A stretch of DNA of 64,000 nucleotides from Tetranychus cinnabarinus. Lineage: Eukaryota > Arthropoda > Arachnida > Trombidiformes > Tetranychidae. Location: positions 10,726,001-10,790,000 of the forward strand of contig WHVY01000003.1 of the NCBI GenBank assembly GCA_022266195.1, read 5' to 3'. How positions within the stretch are numbered: the stretch's first letter is position 1; every line of letters begins with the position of its first letter. The position numbers and the translations under genes are program-made. Below, piece by piece: positions 35,916 to 48,309 of the stretch. The notes below the pieces were generated by a model. The model searched no databases. It saw only the letters and a list, made by a program, of their open reading frames with translations, and was not told the DNA's origin.

Positions 35916-36341
35916 TGAACACAATTTAAATCTTTAATATAAACTTTAATATATTTCAATACAATAAGTTGAACTTTTTTTAGAAACTTTTAGCACCAGT
36001 TATCATTCAAACACAGTAATAGATGGAGCTTTGACAGATTGAATCAAATATTAAAAACGAGGAAGTCTTGAAATATCAAAAGTATTTAGCTTATCAGTTC
36101 TTGACCTTAAAAGTTTTATTCACACCAGTTTCCAAGTCAATTGCATTGGTGAATATAATCTAAGGAAAAATCTGAGGCCCAAAGGTCAAGAAAAGGGGCC
36201 GATAGAGGTTTGACTACTTTTGACTGAATGATGTTTCAATATTAGAATTATTCTCAAGCTTGTTTTGAAGGTAATATTCAAAATTGCCAAAAGTTAACAA
36301 AATATCACAGTTTGAACATCAATATTTCTAGTTAATATAAA
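35916..36341. promoter_or_regulatory. Divergent intergenic region
   Basis: The 426 bp between two head-to-head genes that both begin with signal-like sequences. It should hold both promoters. No clear TATA or other motif could be assigned. Confidence 0.35.
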
Positions 36342-37484
36342 ATGAACTTTCAATTTTATATTTTTATGCTTTTTTCTGTTTTTTCATCCATCAGTTCAGA
36401 TGATGATGGTGATGAAATTTTACCTGGATTCGGTGAATTCAACGGAACAATACGCTTAACAGATTTTGACCGATTTTTTGGCACGGAAGATTTTGGTAAG
36501 CATGAATACCACATATAAATGTATTTACAAATCAAAGCAAAAAGTTCCTTCTCACAAGATAAATGTTACCATTGATTTTTGAGGTTTTACTAGTCGATCT
36601 TTAATTTGCTAATTTCAATCCAATCAAATAATATTATCAAGAGTATAACTCAAGATCTCGATTAGCGATTAAAGATTCAAGAAGATTGTAGAAAAAACTA
36701 CTTGAATAATCAATGAATGACATTTTGCTTAAATCACATAAACATTTATAAAATGTATTTTCTTCCCTTGACAGAATCAAAAGATTACCGTTTTTCATTC
36801 AAATCGAGGCTTCCCTATTGGATCGGTTATAAACTTCTGGAACAACAAATCGTAATTCGAACTTTTCCAACTGAAATCAATGAGTTCAAGGAAAACACAG
36901 ATTATACAAAGAATATCAGTTTGGAAATGGAAACTTCTTGTGGTTCTTCAAATTCGGCATTTGATAAAACAGATGTTGTTACATTGACTTTGATGGAGAA
37001 ACAAAATGACAATTCAGTTTTCGTTAAGACAATTCAAGTTGATCCTTTATCGGTTGACTTTTACAGTCCTAAACTAACCAGAAAACAGTTCAAAATGCTG
37101 GCTGAAGATGAAATAAAGAAAAGAAAAAAGTTTTGTGATTTTATGTGCAAAATACATAGAGGATATACTTTCAATGCACCGGGAGTACTTAAGATTTGTC
37201 CAGATAGCTGCTGGACATGTCCTGCAAAGATTGAAGCTGAAAATTTTGCTGAAATGGAAAAGTTTGTAAAGATCATGAAATATCTTCAACTGTTTAAGTA
37301 TAGATCAGAAACCTGTAACATTGGGCACGGCTATAGTGATACTAATGGTATCGTTGAACTGGATAAAGAAACTGTTTCATCGTTTCCAAAACTCAATCCT
37401 TATCACTATTTTGTTGCTTCTTTCGTTGATACTAAAAGCCAAAAGAATGCAACTATTGTATTGAAAGATTATAAAATCATTTGA
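36342..37484 (+). CDS. Secreted protein of unknown function
   Basis: Two exons, 36342..36495 and 36775..37484, joined in phase 1 (donor G|GTAAGC, acceptor CTTGACAG), give 287 residues. The first about 19 residues (MNFQFYIFMLFSVFSSISS) form a clear signal peptide, followed by an acidic DDDGDE stretch. The mature part has a cluster of six cysteines at about 182-211 (CDFMC, CPDSCWTC) plus two more. It has no further membrane segment, so a disulfide-bonded secreted protein is likely. I recognise no domain. A predicted secreted, lineage-restricted protein beside a frameshifted, also signal-bearing, gene fits a fast-evolving locus, but a salivary or other role would be guesswork. Confidence 0.75.
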
Positions 37485-38480
37485 ATTCAGTAAAATCTGT
37501 CTGGGTTTAATGAATAACCAGAATATTTCAATTATGAGACCTTTTATTACCTTGTGACCTTATGTGAGACCGAACCTTTTTTTAACTCATAATCCTTATT
37601 CAACATGTTTAAAATAAAATAATGGTTTCTAATGATTGGGTTGAAATTGATTTTCATAGTTGTTTCAATAAGGCAAAAATTAGTTTCACTTATTAAAGCT
37701 ACATTAAACATTTTGTACAGAGATTTATCTTACAAAATCATTTCAAGTTCATTAGTTATAATAAATATGCATTTAAATGTGTTCCAAATGGTTTTTCGAG
37801 TTTTGAGTCTTAATTGCGTTAATTTAGTTTCGATTTAAATTGACCACTTTCTGTGAAACTTTCCTTCTTGTTTTAATAAGGCGAAACTGAGTCCATCTGC
37901 CCGATTGAAAGATTTCTCTGATGAACAGTTGCCACGAAAATCGAGGTCAAAGTTGAAACTTCGATCGCTTTTTGTACATTTATGGAAGCAGCTCTTTTTT
38001 ATAAAACTCATTTCACTGATGTAACTTTTTATGAACAATCAAAAAATGGTCTTATTTTGAATAATAGAATCTTATCTTTTCTGTAAACTAGATTAGTTCG
38101 ATTTTGAGTTAAACTGGCCGCATTCTATGACCAAATGATTTAAAGAGCTGAAACTTATTCTTTGTCCATAAAAATTGTTGAAAAATGAAAAAAAGATGGT
38201 TCAATGATGATTTTTGATTGTTTTAATAAATTGAAAAGTCAAATTAATAAGATGTCAGTGTTGAGACAAGATTAAAGTTGAACGCCTCAGTAATATAATT
38301 TACATAATTATACATCAAAAGTAGAAAAATAATTTAGTTATTTATCTATTATAATATTAGCAACATAATAACAATAAAACAACAAATAAATATTATAAAT
38401 TATCAATAAATTAAGCTCTAAATTTAAAACGAAAGTCCATTCAGATGATGAATATAGAGTACTTTAGAGTCTGATTACTG
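37485..38480. other. Spacer between secreted-protein gene and LRRK 3' end
   Basis: Convergent 3' ends. AT-rich, with several AATAAA-like words on both strands (for example near 37614 on the plus strand). Short frames of about 70 codons on both strands look like chance. No gene. Confidence 0.5.
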
Positions 38481-41400
38481 TTAACTCAATACCCAGTTGC
38501 CCGATTTCCATATTATACAATAGTAACCATTCGTGTGATATTGAATCTCTCCATCCCTACAATCATGAAGGAAACGATTTGCCAGATTACGATAGCCTTT
38601 TCCAATAGTTAAAATGTACTCATCATCATGTTGTGGATCATGTTGTGGATTTTTTGATTGAGAAAGTGATGATTGAGAAGTACTTTCTTGATTTTTTTGC
38701 TCATTATAATAACCAGAATCAAAGAGATCAAATACTTCGGAGCCATTAATGTAGATTATGTTTCGTATTTCGTCTTCGTAAGGTCGGAAAACAGTAATGG
38801 GTCTCATTGTCGAGGCTTCCAAGACAATCAAACAACCCCAAGTTGTACCAACAATGAGTTCATTTCCAGCAATAGTCATAGATGTAATTTGGCAATTTTC
38901 AGCTGCAAAATTAAGAGAAAAAGAAGATCAGATACAATGAATTTATTGAAACTGAATAATACTTACGGTAAACTTGTTCTTCAATGCCAATAGATCTAAT
39001 ACTTTCTGAGCAAGGAAGCAATTTAGAGCAATCAAGTTTGTGAAGAAGACTTCTACTCGAAACATCCCATTGATAAATCAAACAGCCAGGATATAAGTAG
39101 GTCCATGCATACGAATTATTAGACGTTATTTGTAAAACATCTAACTTTTCGGGGAAATCTAATTTATCTCCCGAATAATGATTAAGTAAATCCACAGTCT
39201 CTTCATTGGGACTAGTAAATGACATTATTGACAGCAAACCTTCAGCTTGACCACACCAAAGCTCAGCTGAATCTGATTTTTGTAAACCTGTTATACAAAG
39301 ATAAGGATTCATTGATTCAGATGAAATTTCCCGAACTGTTAGCGAGGCAACGTCAACAATCCAAAGTTGTCCAGAGTTATTGAGAACAGCAACACTTCCA
39401 CAGGGTTCAAGGTAAACCATACTTCGTATTGAGGTAACCACAACTTCAATGCAAGTCGATTCAAGGGTAAAATTGGTTATCTCTTGGTAAGTGTCGATGT
39501 TAAAAATATGTACACACGAGGAACCATCTCCTAACCATAAATAATTTTGTACATTACACATTGAAGTTATCGTGTATCCTAAAAGACCATTGACACTTCG
39601 ATAGTCTTGCCATAAATGGTTATTTCCAATTAGTAAATCAGTTTGTTTACCATGTCGACCAATATATAGTTCAAAACACTTTGCTTGTTTATTAGGAATC
39701 AAGATTGAACTGATTGGAGCAAAATTGTCTTGAAGAAGGACAACATCAAGTAGATGAACAAACTCAGGTGCAGAGGCAATGGAAACTATCTGACTAGCAG
39801 ATGGTCGGTTATCGGGTGCTTGTGACCAACAGAGAACCATTAAATCAAGAAAATAGCAAGGATAAAAGGTGTCTCTTTCAGTTAAAATAGGTCGGTTTCC
39901 TTCAAGGATGTGATCTTTAACGCAATCTTGCCCTTCAAATGGTTGTCTTAAACTGAGAAGTTCATAGATAAACATTCCAAATGAAAAACAGTCAACCTTT
40001 TCAGTGTATTCTTCTTCTCCATTGTATTTCATTATTTCTGGAGCCATAAATCCTTCCGTTCCAGCAAAACCTTTGGCACCTGTTGGAAGAATCGCTCGAC
40101 TAATGCCATAATCCGCCAATTTAACATCAACTTTCACTTCTCCGCAAAAATTTGAAGGCAAACAATAAGACCTTGGTATTTCCCAAACGAGCACATTTTC
40201 TGATTTTAAATCGCGATAAATAATTCTCTGTTGGTGAAGATATTCCAATGCTTTGGCAATTTGCAAAATTATTTTCTGAATCACAAAACTATTCAATTGA
40301 ACTCCCGATCGACGATAATCTTTTATAATAAGGTCAAGTGCTCCTTGTGGTGCTAGGCGTAAAACTAAAGCCAATGGGTGAGGACAAACACCGACAAGCG
40401 GGACAATGTTTGGATGTCGTAAAGTTAACAAAATATTCAATTCTTGTCTAGCTATACAATAAGCTTTACAGGCATACTGTAAAGGATCGCGATCCCATTT
40501 ACTGGAAGCTGCTTTGAATGCCACTGAATCTGAGTTTTTTGCTCCAAATCCAGGTTCGACTGGCTGTAACATTTTCATCGCTACATCAGTGACCATCATA
40601 GATCCTCTTTGGCGAACTGAAGCTCGAAAAACAAAACCAAAAGCACCTCGCCCCAACATTTTACCTCGACGTATAGTTTCAGGTTTAATCAAGTAATGCT
40701 CAGCCAAATCGAGAAACATAATATCAGGAGCAATAATCTTTAAATCGAGCGAACCATGAAGTGGACAGACAATTGTTTTCTCCTGAGAAGCTTGAAGAAT
40801 GCATTCTTCAACCATGAAAGAGTATACTACAGTGACTCTGTTCCTATTACTATTCCCTTGAATTGAATCTTGGTTAGCTTGTCGGTTATCATTGAACAAT
40901 TTTTTACCACTATTGTTGTTAATGTGACAGTTATCTGTTGAAACATTTGCACTTGAAACTGAACTACAATTATCAACTCCACTATCCAATGAATTGACAC
41001 TTTTAACTGATCCAATGTTTGAAGTTTTAGCTGAAGATGAAAGTGATGATGACCACCAATCTTTTATTTCAACAGATGATCCAGATGATTCTAAAGTCAT
41101 GACCATATCACGACTACAATTTGATGCCACTGTAGTTGATTCATCAGCAGATATTTCAAGAAAACATTGTGTGCATGGAATCATCCTTGTAACCAAAAAT
41201 TTACCCTCAGAAGTATGAACAAAACGAGTCCCCAACGAAGGATACCAGTCCTCCAGCAGTGTATCAATGTGATCGACTGTTAATGCCAACAACTTAGCTA
41301 TGTATTCTTGATTTGGTTCAATTAGATAATCATGAAATTCACCGCAAGAATAAGTTTTCACATTCATTGCATGATTAGGTAAATGTATCTCTAAAATAGA

Positions 41401-44400
41401 TGATTTAGTAATTTCAACATCCATCCAAAGTCCTTCTTGTTTGATATGATATGCAAATTTTTGATAATGATCATAATTAATATTGTCTAATGAAAGAATT
41501 ACTTCTTTTACATGAAAAACTTCATGATCAAGATGCTTCAATGCAAATCCAGTTTGCCAACAAATCCATTCTGATTTGCGATTCAGAAAATTAAGTAACA
41601 AAGAATCCGAGTCGAAATCATATGGAACTTTATAGAAAGATCGCACAATTTCAATCACAGCGTCATCAGCAAGAACTCTAGTCATTAATCGAGACCAAAA
41701 ACCACTCGGAAAATAAGTCATCAACAATAGACGATAAATTGATTTGTCAGGTCGATTGATTCTGGAAATTGCTGCAGTCGATTCTTTAGCTGATTCACCC
41801 AATTTAGATAAATTTTTTGACTCCAGTTCAGATACAGGAGTGTATCGACCACCGCGAAGTCCCCATCCTCTTGATCGAACAGGAATTCGAACATCACAAC
41901 TGGGAACTCCAGAAAGCATTGCTTCTTCAGTTGGCAACAAAGATGGTATCATCAAGGTTCGACTATCCCAGGTTAAGGCAATTTCAAATTTGTTCAACAG
42001 ATTGATTATGTAGTATTTAATATCATTCCGAGAAAGTTCAGATGATTTAAATAAATGTTTCAAATCGTCAGTTTTCATAATACCTGAAACGAGAAAGAGA
42101 AAAACATTTATCTTGTCAAATAAATTTCGGATAAGCAGAGTGAAACAGCATCAAATAAACTCACCGTTTCTAGCGTAAGGATTTATTTCTCTAATAGTAA
42201 CAATATGAGCAAGTTGATCACAAAGCCATTGAGGATCGAGAAAATACAAATCCTTCAATGTTGCATCATTATAATGTAAAAGAACACCATTTTCATGGAG
42301 AAATGTCGTTGCTTGGTGAAGCTCTGCATCATCACGAAAAGTTAAATTGAAACGTTTTCTCATTTCTGTCGAAATTTGAGTTTTATATTGTTCAGATCTA
42401 AGAACAGGGTCTTTGCCAGAGAATCGTCTTTCTGCCGCTAAATAACCAACAACATCTTCTAGAGCTAAATATGTCGCTGGTATTTTTTGCTCCAACAGTC
42501 TTTCTTTTGATCCTGGACATCTCAAGTCAAATACGGTATCATAAATAAGATGACAGAGAGTTTTGATATTATGGCGAGTCTTTATACTAATCTCAATTGA
42601 ATCAATAACACGGGGCAAACCACATTTATCTGGATCAATGACATTCATAAATTTATCTCTAATCATTTGCTGTAAATCTTCTGAATATAGTCTAGGAAAA
42701 TAGTCGCTAATTAAATCATAATGAGTTCCAACAATTATAACTGGTGAATTTGGAGCTCGAGCTTGAATATTAACAAGCCATTGTTGTATTCCTTCAACTG
42801 CCTTTTCTCCATCAATCATTTTCCACAATACAAGATACAAGGAACGTTTGGATAAAAAATATTGATGAGTAGCATAGTATTCTCGCTGTCCACCAAAATC
42901 CCAGGTTCGAAAAGTAACAGGCCCAAAAGATTGTTGGCCTTTTATTTTCTTCTCAAAAGTCCAATCACAGACATCAACTCCGACTGTTGATAAAGTTACT
43001 CCACGAGGAGTCTTGAGGTTGATATTTTTATTACCAATTCGCTTACTCCAATGTTCTGGAGGCTTTCGTCGATAGCTTCCAGTTCCTTCTTGCCTCAATT
43101 GTTCTAAAAGCGATGTTTTACCGATTCCTTGAATACCAACAATCATCAATTTCATCCGAGCATATGGCTTTGAACTGTTGAAAAGTAAACATAAAATAGG
43201 TAAATTAATTGTATAAAATAATATTTTGTAAATCTTACTTTTCTAGGATAGACTTGAGATAACCAATGATATCCATTGTTTTATATTTTTTACCACTAAT
43301 CATAGATTTTAAAGGTTCATTAAGATTACAACCAGTTGTACTAAGATTCCATAATTTGCTTAATAAACCCATTTGAGGAGGTAAACGGGTTATTTCAGGA
43401 TTATGTGCGATATTTAAAACAGAAAGATGGGTTAATTCGGAAATATTTGGTGGTATTTCGGTTATAAAGTTACAACTAACATCCAACATTGATAGAGAAG
43501 GAAAAAGAGTTCGAGATATTTGTGATCGATGAGCTTTACCATCAGCTTCGAGGAGAGGTTCAAACTCTTCAAGAGCGATTTGATCGTCGTTGGCAACTAT
43601 TAAATTAACAAGCTTATTATGAGCAAGAATCAATGTTTTAAGGGATGTAAAACGATTGTGTTGCTTGTGAATGCAAAATTTGATTCGCTTCAATTTAGAC
43701 GGTTTCGATGATGATTGTTCAAATGAACAATCAATTCCATAGCAAATGTAATGTTTTGATTGTTCTTCCTGGTCATTGTATCCCATACTAGGCCAAACAT
43801 GGATGCGATTATGACTTAAATCAAGATGCTTTAAGCTCACTGGATATGATTTTGCGTTGCCCATAGATCCTAAATTATTATAGCTTAAATTGAGTCGTGA
43901 TAAATTTACTGCAAGACAAGCCAAATTTTCAGGAATTTCAAAGAAGCTATTGTGAGATAAATTTAAATTGTTTAGTTTACATTGTTTAATAACTTCAGCT
44001 GATTCTTCGGGTAAAGTATCAGTCACGATGTGAACATCATCATTCCAAAGGTTAACGTGTTTAATTGACCGTTGGTTTAAGACTTCAATTGATTTTAATG
44101 AACATGTTTCATCGCCGAAAAAGTCTTTGTGACTTAATTTGGAACTGTTGAGGTGAGGTGATTCTACTGAGCTCGAAGAAACAGAAGATGGTAATTTAAG
44201 AGGTAATTCTCGGAGAAGATTATATGAAAGATTGAGATCACGTAATTTAGGTGCTGACCACAAACGATTGGGCAAAGAGGTTAACTTATTATTGGAGAGA
44301 TCAAGCAGATGAAGCGAAGGTAACTCGAAAACACAATGAGGTAACAAATCAATTCGATTGTTTTGAAGATAGAGTTCTTCTAAACAGGGAAGAAACCAAC

Positions 44401-46087
44401 TAGCATTGAGAGAAGAAGTTTTCAGATTTGAAAGATAACTTCTGGATTTTCTCATTTTACCACGAGATGACGATGTTGGTGTGTTGAGTTTTTCTTCCTC
44501 GATTTCTGGTAAAGTTGTGAGACGATTGTGTGAAAGATTGAGAATCCGAAGGGATGGAAGTTGAAAAACACAGAATGGGACTGAGGTTAAATTATTATTT
44601 GATAGATCCAAGCGCGTAATTGCATTGAGAACAACCGATTGTTTTTGACTATCCAATTTAAATTTAATATTATGAGCAATGCTGGCACTTATCAGCCATT
44701 CTTTCTCGATCCGTTGGAGACATTTGAGTGAATACCAATTTACCATAACTGGTGTGGTCGGGAAAATTGAGCTTACGGTAACCGATGTTGCCATTTCTCG
44801 ATTAGAAAAACCGGAAAATTCCATAGTCTTTTTGTATATTTTATATTCTGGGTCTGGAAATGATTTGAGAGCCAAAAGACGTGATATCAAATGGTTATCA
44901 CCATTTTTGGATGCAATGTGCAAAGCTGAACTTTGATCATCACGAGCTCCGAAACGAATAAGTAAATCAACTAAACTGGATTCTCTTGTATTGCATGCAA
45001 CAGCTAACGAGGTCGTACCACTTTTCACGGTATCTGGTCCATCACCTGAATCATCTAAGTTTAAAATTGGAAGATTAGGATCAGCGCCGTGTTGAAGAAG
45101 CAATGATGCTATAGAGTATTGTTTTCGTCTAATTGCGGTGTGTAAAGCAGTTTCAGTTCCATTATTGCAATATAAATCAGGATCAACTACAGAAACTTTA
45201 ATTTCATTTTCATCCAGATTCTTGGTGGGAGAAGAAAAATTAGCAGAACTTAATTTTGTAATGATACTTGAAATTGAAGGAGATATCTGTTTTCCAGGTG
45301 ATGTTAAAGACTGATTTAAACCAATTTTACGATCAGAATCAAGATTGGCTGGATTATAATCAATATCTTTCTTCTTTGTTAGCTTACGACCAACAACACT
45401 AAATTTAAGTAATAATTCCACCAGATTTTGATTTCCCATCAAAGAAGCAATATAAAGAGGTGTTTTACCAGTAACATCTTGAGAATTTACATCGAAAGCA
45501 AATTTATATTCAACTTGGTGTTTTTGATCGATAAATTTGACTAAGGCATAGCTTGGATAATCATAATTCAGCAATTTTGACACAATATGAACATGATTAT
45601 GAATAACTGCTCCATGTATGGGTAACCATTTTTCAACTGTTTCTACATTCACCAACTCGGGAAATTTGGTCAGCAGATAGTCTACAATTGCAGTTCGACC
45701 TGAGTAACAAGCAATGTAGAGAGGTGAATATTTGGTCACAGGATGGATCCTTCCATCGGCTCCATAATCGACCAACAATCTAACGACTTCTTCTCGGCCC
45801 TCTTCACATGCCGAGAATAAAAGTGTATTACCACTATTAGGAGTTGCATTAATGATGATTGAGGCTTCATTTCCTAAGCTTTCTAATAAACTGGATGCTC
45901 TAGCAACATCACCTTTGGCACATTTTTCTCGTAAGTTGGTGAATATATGGATATATCTGGACTCCAATTCATCTGAAAATTAAAATAAACAAGAAAAGAG
46001 ATTATTGAGATGGAAAACAATGAATTATTAAATGCATTAACTGATAAGAAAATAATCAATTTACTCACATGCTATGAAGTCAGTCAT
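38481..46087 (-). CDS. Lrrk: Leucine-rich repeat kinase (LRRK, ROCO family)
   Basis: Large GTPase-kinase of the ROCO family; relatives phosphorylate Rab GTPases and act on endolysosomal membranes. Five exons: 46069..46087, 43239..45972, 42165..43174, 38967..42083, 38481..38902; 2433 residues, all phases exact. Order: ankyrin repeats (about 20-380), leucine-rich repeats (about 450-890), ROC GTPase with P-loop GIQGIGKTS (about 925) and DFGGQ, COR (about 1130-1560), kinase (about 1725-2020) and a WD40-like end. The kinase has GRGAFGFVF, VAMKML, YRDLKSENV, DYGIS and APE, including the YRD and DYG variants typical of LRRKs. Ankyrin rather than armadillo repeats at the N-terminus and SENV/DYGISR favour the LRRK1-like type. 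The first exon codes for only six and a third residues (MTDFIA). Repeat module R1 copy 3 lies 1.25 kb upstream. Confidence 0.96.
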
Positions 46088-48309
46088 AATTAGGAATATG
46101 AATGATCATATCTTTACTTCATCTTTGGAGAGCTACGAATTTAATGGTTCATGACCAATCAGGCAAGTCCAATCAAACAAAAACCAAAATAAAACAAGCC
46201 ATTAAATATGTATTTATCTCTGATGATATCGAGTTTATCTGAATTAATTGGGAGAATGATTGATAGAACATTATTGATCCAGAAACAGAATTGAACATTC
46301 AGGAATTAGATTGAAAATTTGACTGTCAAGCAATCTTCAAATTATGTTTCGAGTTAAAAATGCAAATGGCAGAATTTTTGTTTAATTCATCAACAGAATT
46401 TACTCGGTTTGAAACATTAAATCAAATCTAAATTTTAAGACTACTCTTTCAATGTGCCCACAAACTTTATGACATAAAGGTTCTTCGGTCACCATAAATC
46501 AGTATCTATTCTTTGCTTCGGGAAAATGCAAAAGCTTTTGAGGATCAATCTATATCTAAGTTTTCTTATTGGAATTTTACTAGAGCTATTATTGTGATTT
46601 CCAAGACAAGGAAAACTGGATTAGATCATTATCATGCAGAAGTACTTTTGATTCGAGCGGCAATCCTTAAGAAGCTAGACATCTTACACTATATTTTACC
46701 ATAAATGGTTATAAAGTACTCGGTTATTGATTACTTTGTGAGGGAAATTTAAAAGAATTGTTTCTCTGTTTAACCTATAAGTGTATTAAGATACCTGTAA
46801 TAGGTAAAAATTGAATAGCCAGTTGATGGCCTATGAAAATTTTATAGCCTGATAATGTAACTGGAAAGTTTCCTTGGATAGGCAGCTCTATTTACAACCA
46901 TTGTTTACACTTGCCATATGAGCCTTTACAGTAAAGCCATCTGAAATATGATGTTTTCAAATCATCTGATTAATACAGGCAAGTGATCTGTGTTATAAAG
47001 AATCGCTAAACAATCATCTGTCCATTCTCACATATTATCTGAGGAGACAATATGTAATAATTAAGGCAATAATAGATGTAGTAAAAATGTAAAAATAAAA
47101 GCAGCAATGCTTATTGATCACTAAAACAGCAGTAATGATAAATACCAAAACACCAACAGAATTGAAATATAGAGTAAACTAAATGATATAAGTAGATGTC
47201 ATTAACAAATAGAACAGCATGTTCAATAATAACAATCTCGAAAAGCTACAATAAGGAACTGAATAAAATGAACAGCAGGAGAAAAACAAAGTGTGCAAGA
47301 TAATAGGTAATAAATGGAGTCATACCTTTTTCAAAGACTATCGTGATTTAGGTAATACCATGAGATTAATCCAGAATAAATTCAATTCACAATAGTTGTT
47401 AAATTATCACTATCATAGATTCAATAATTAATAAAATGACACAGAGTAAAAAGTGAAGGTTTTAATGGGAGATGAACAAATGATATTCAAATTCACAAAT
47501 ATCATGTTTTACTCCTTTATTGGCAGCGCAAGTGAACTGCAAATACAGAAAAGACTCTCCAGCTTTAAACAGACAGTGAGAACGAGAAAGAGAGGGAGAA
47601 TATAGATGAAGATAATGGAAATGAGAATGAAGAATGGATGAATTATTGAATCACGCTATTAGGTGAAAGTGTTATTTCTTGAATAATTAGTCACTGACAA
47701 TTGTCCGACAGCCAATATCTCAGTGAAATTCGACGTTTAAATGTAAGTCAACCTTGATATAAATCTGTATTGATTTTCAAGTATCCGTCAAAATATTTGA
47801 AAATAATTTCGCGATATATTTAACACAATAATTAGAATTAAATAAACCATTGTTTATTATTTGTTAATATTTTACAGATATTTACACATTGAAAAAAAGA
47901 GTTTTTACTGACAAGATGCTGAGACTAGTTTTGTCTTGTCAATTTGTTTGAGATAAAAGTTGTAAAAAAGCTGAGAAAAATTTAAGTGATGAAAGAAATT
48001 GTACAATTAACTTAGTCCAGAAAGGAAAGGAATGAGAGTTTCAAGAATCAAGTTATCAAGTATTCAGTATGCTACAAAAGATAAATGTATATTTATGGCG
48101 AAATCAGTAAAGTCCTTTGAATTTTAACATTAAACTTGAAACTTCTTTTCTTTGAATCGACGCAATCAATGTAAACAATTTAAGCTTTTATCATCTGATA
48201 TTTTGCCGTATCAATTTTACTTTCTTTATTGCATCCTTCTTTTAACTGGACTTGAATGCCACATTTAGAGAGATAAGGAAACACACAGGAACATGAGCAA
48301 TTGCGAAAA
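46088..48309. other. LRRK 5' flank and Merlin 3' UTR
   Basis: Contains repeat module R1 copy 3 (about 46910-47800). A plus-strand frame of 63 codons at 46513-46704 has a somewhat coding look but no signal peptide, no splice context I trust and no family. The stretch 47900-48309 should hold the Merlin 3' UTR. Confidence 0.45.
46910..47800 (-). repeat. 5'-flank repeat module R1, copy 3 (upstream of LRRK)
   Basis: Core 47326-47395; on the minus strand it ends GATAGTCTTTGAAAAAG followed by donor GTATGACT at 47325, almost the same as copy 2. Collinear blocks with copy 2 are TTCAAATCATCTGATTAA (46959) and ACAATCATCTG (about 47010), the core, GAAGGTTTTAATG (about 47455), the purine-rich tract (47580-47640), TTATTTCTTG (47671) and a TCTGTATTGATTTTCAAG block (47765). 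Confidence 0.65.

Noticed and set aside
46513..46704. 63-codon plus-strand frame with a somewhat coding look
   Set aside because: No signal, no reliable splice context, no recognisable family; may be an old gene or transposon fragment.
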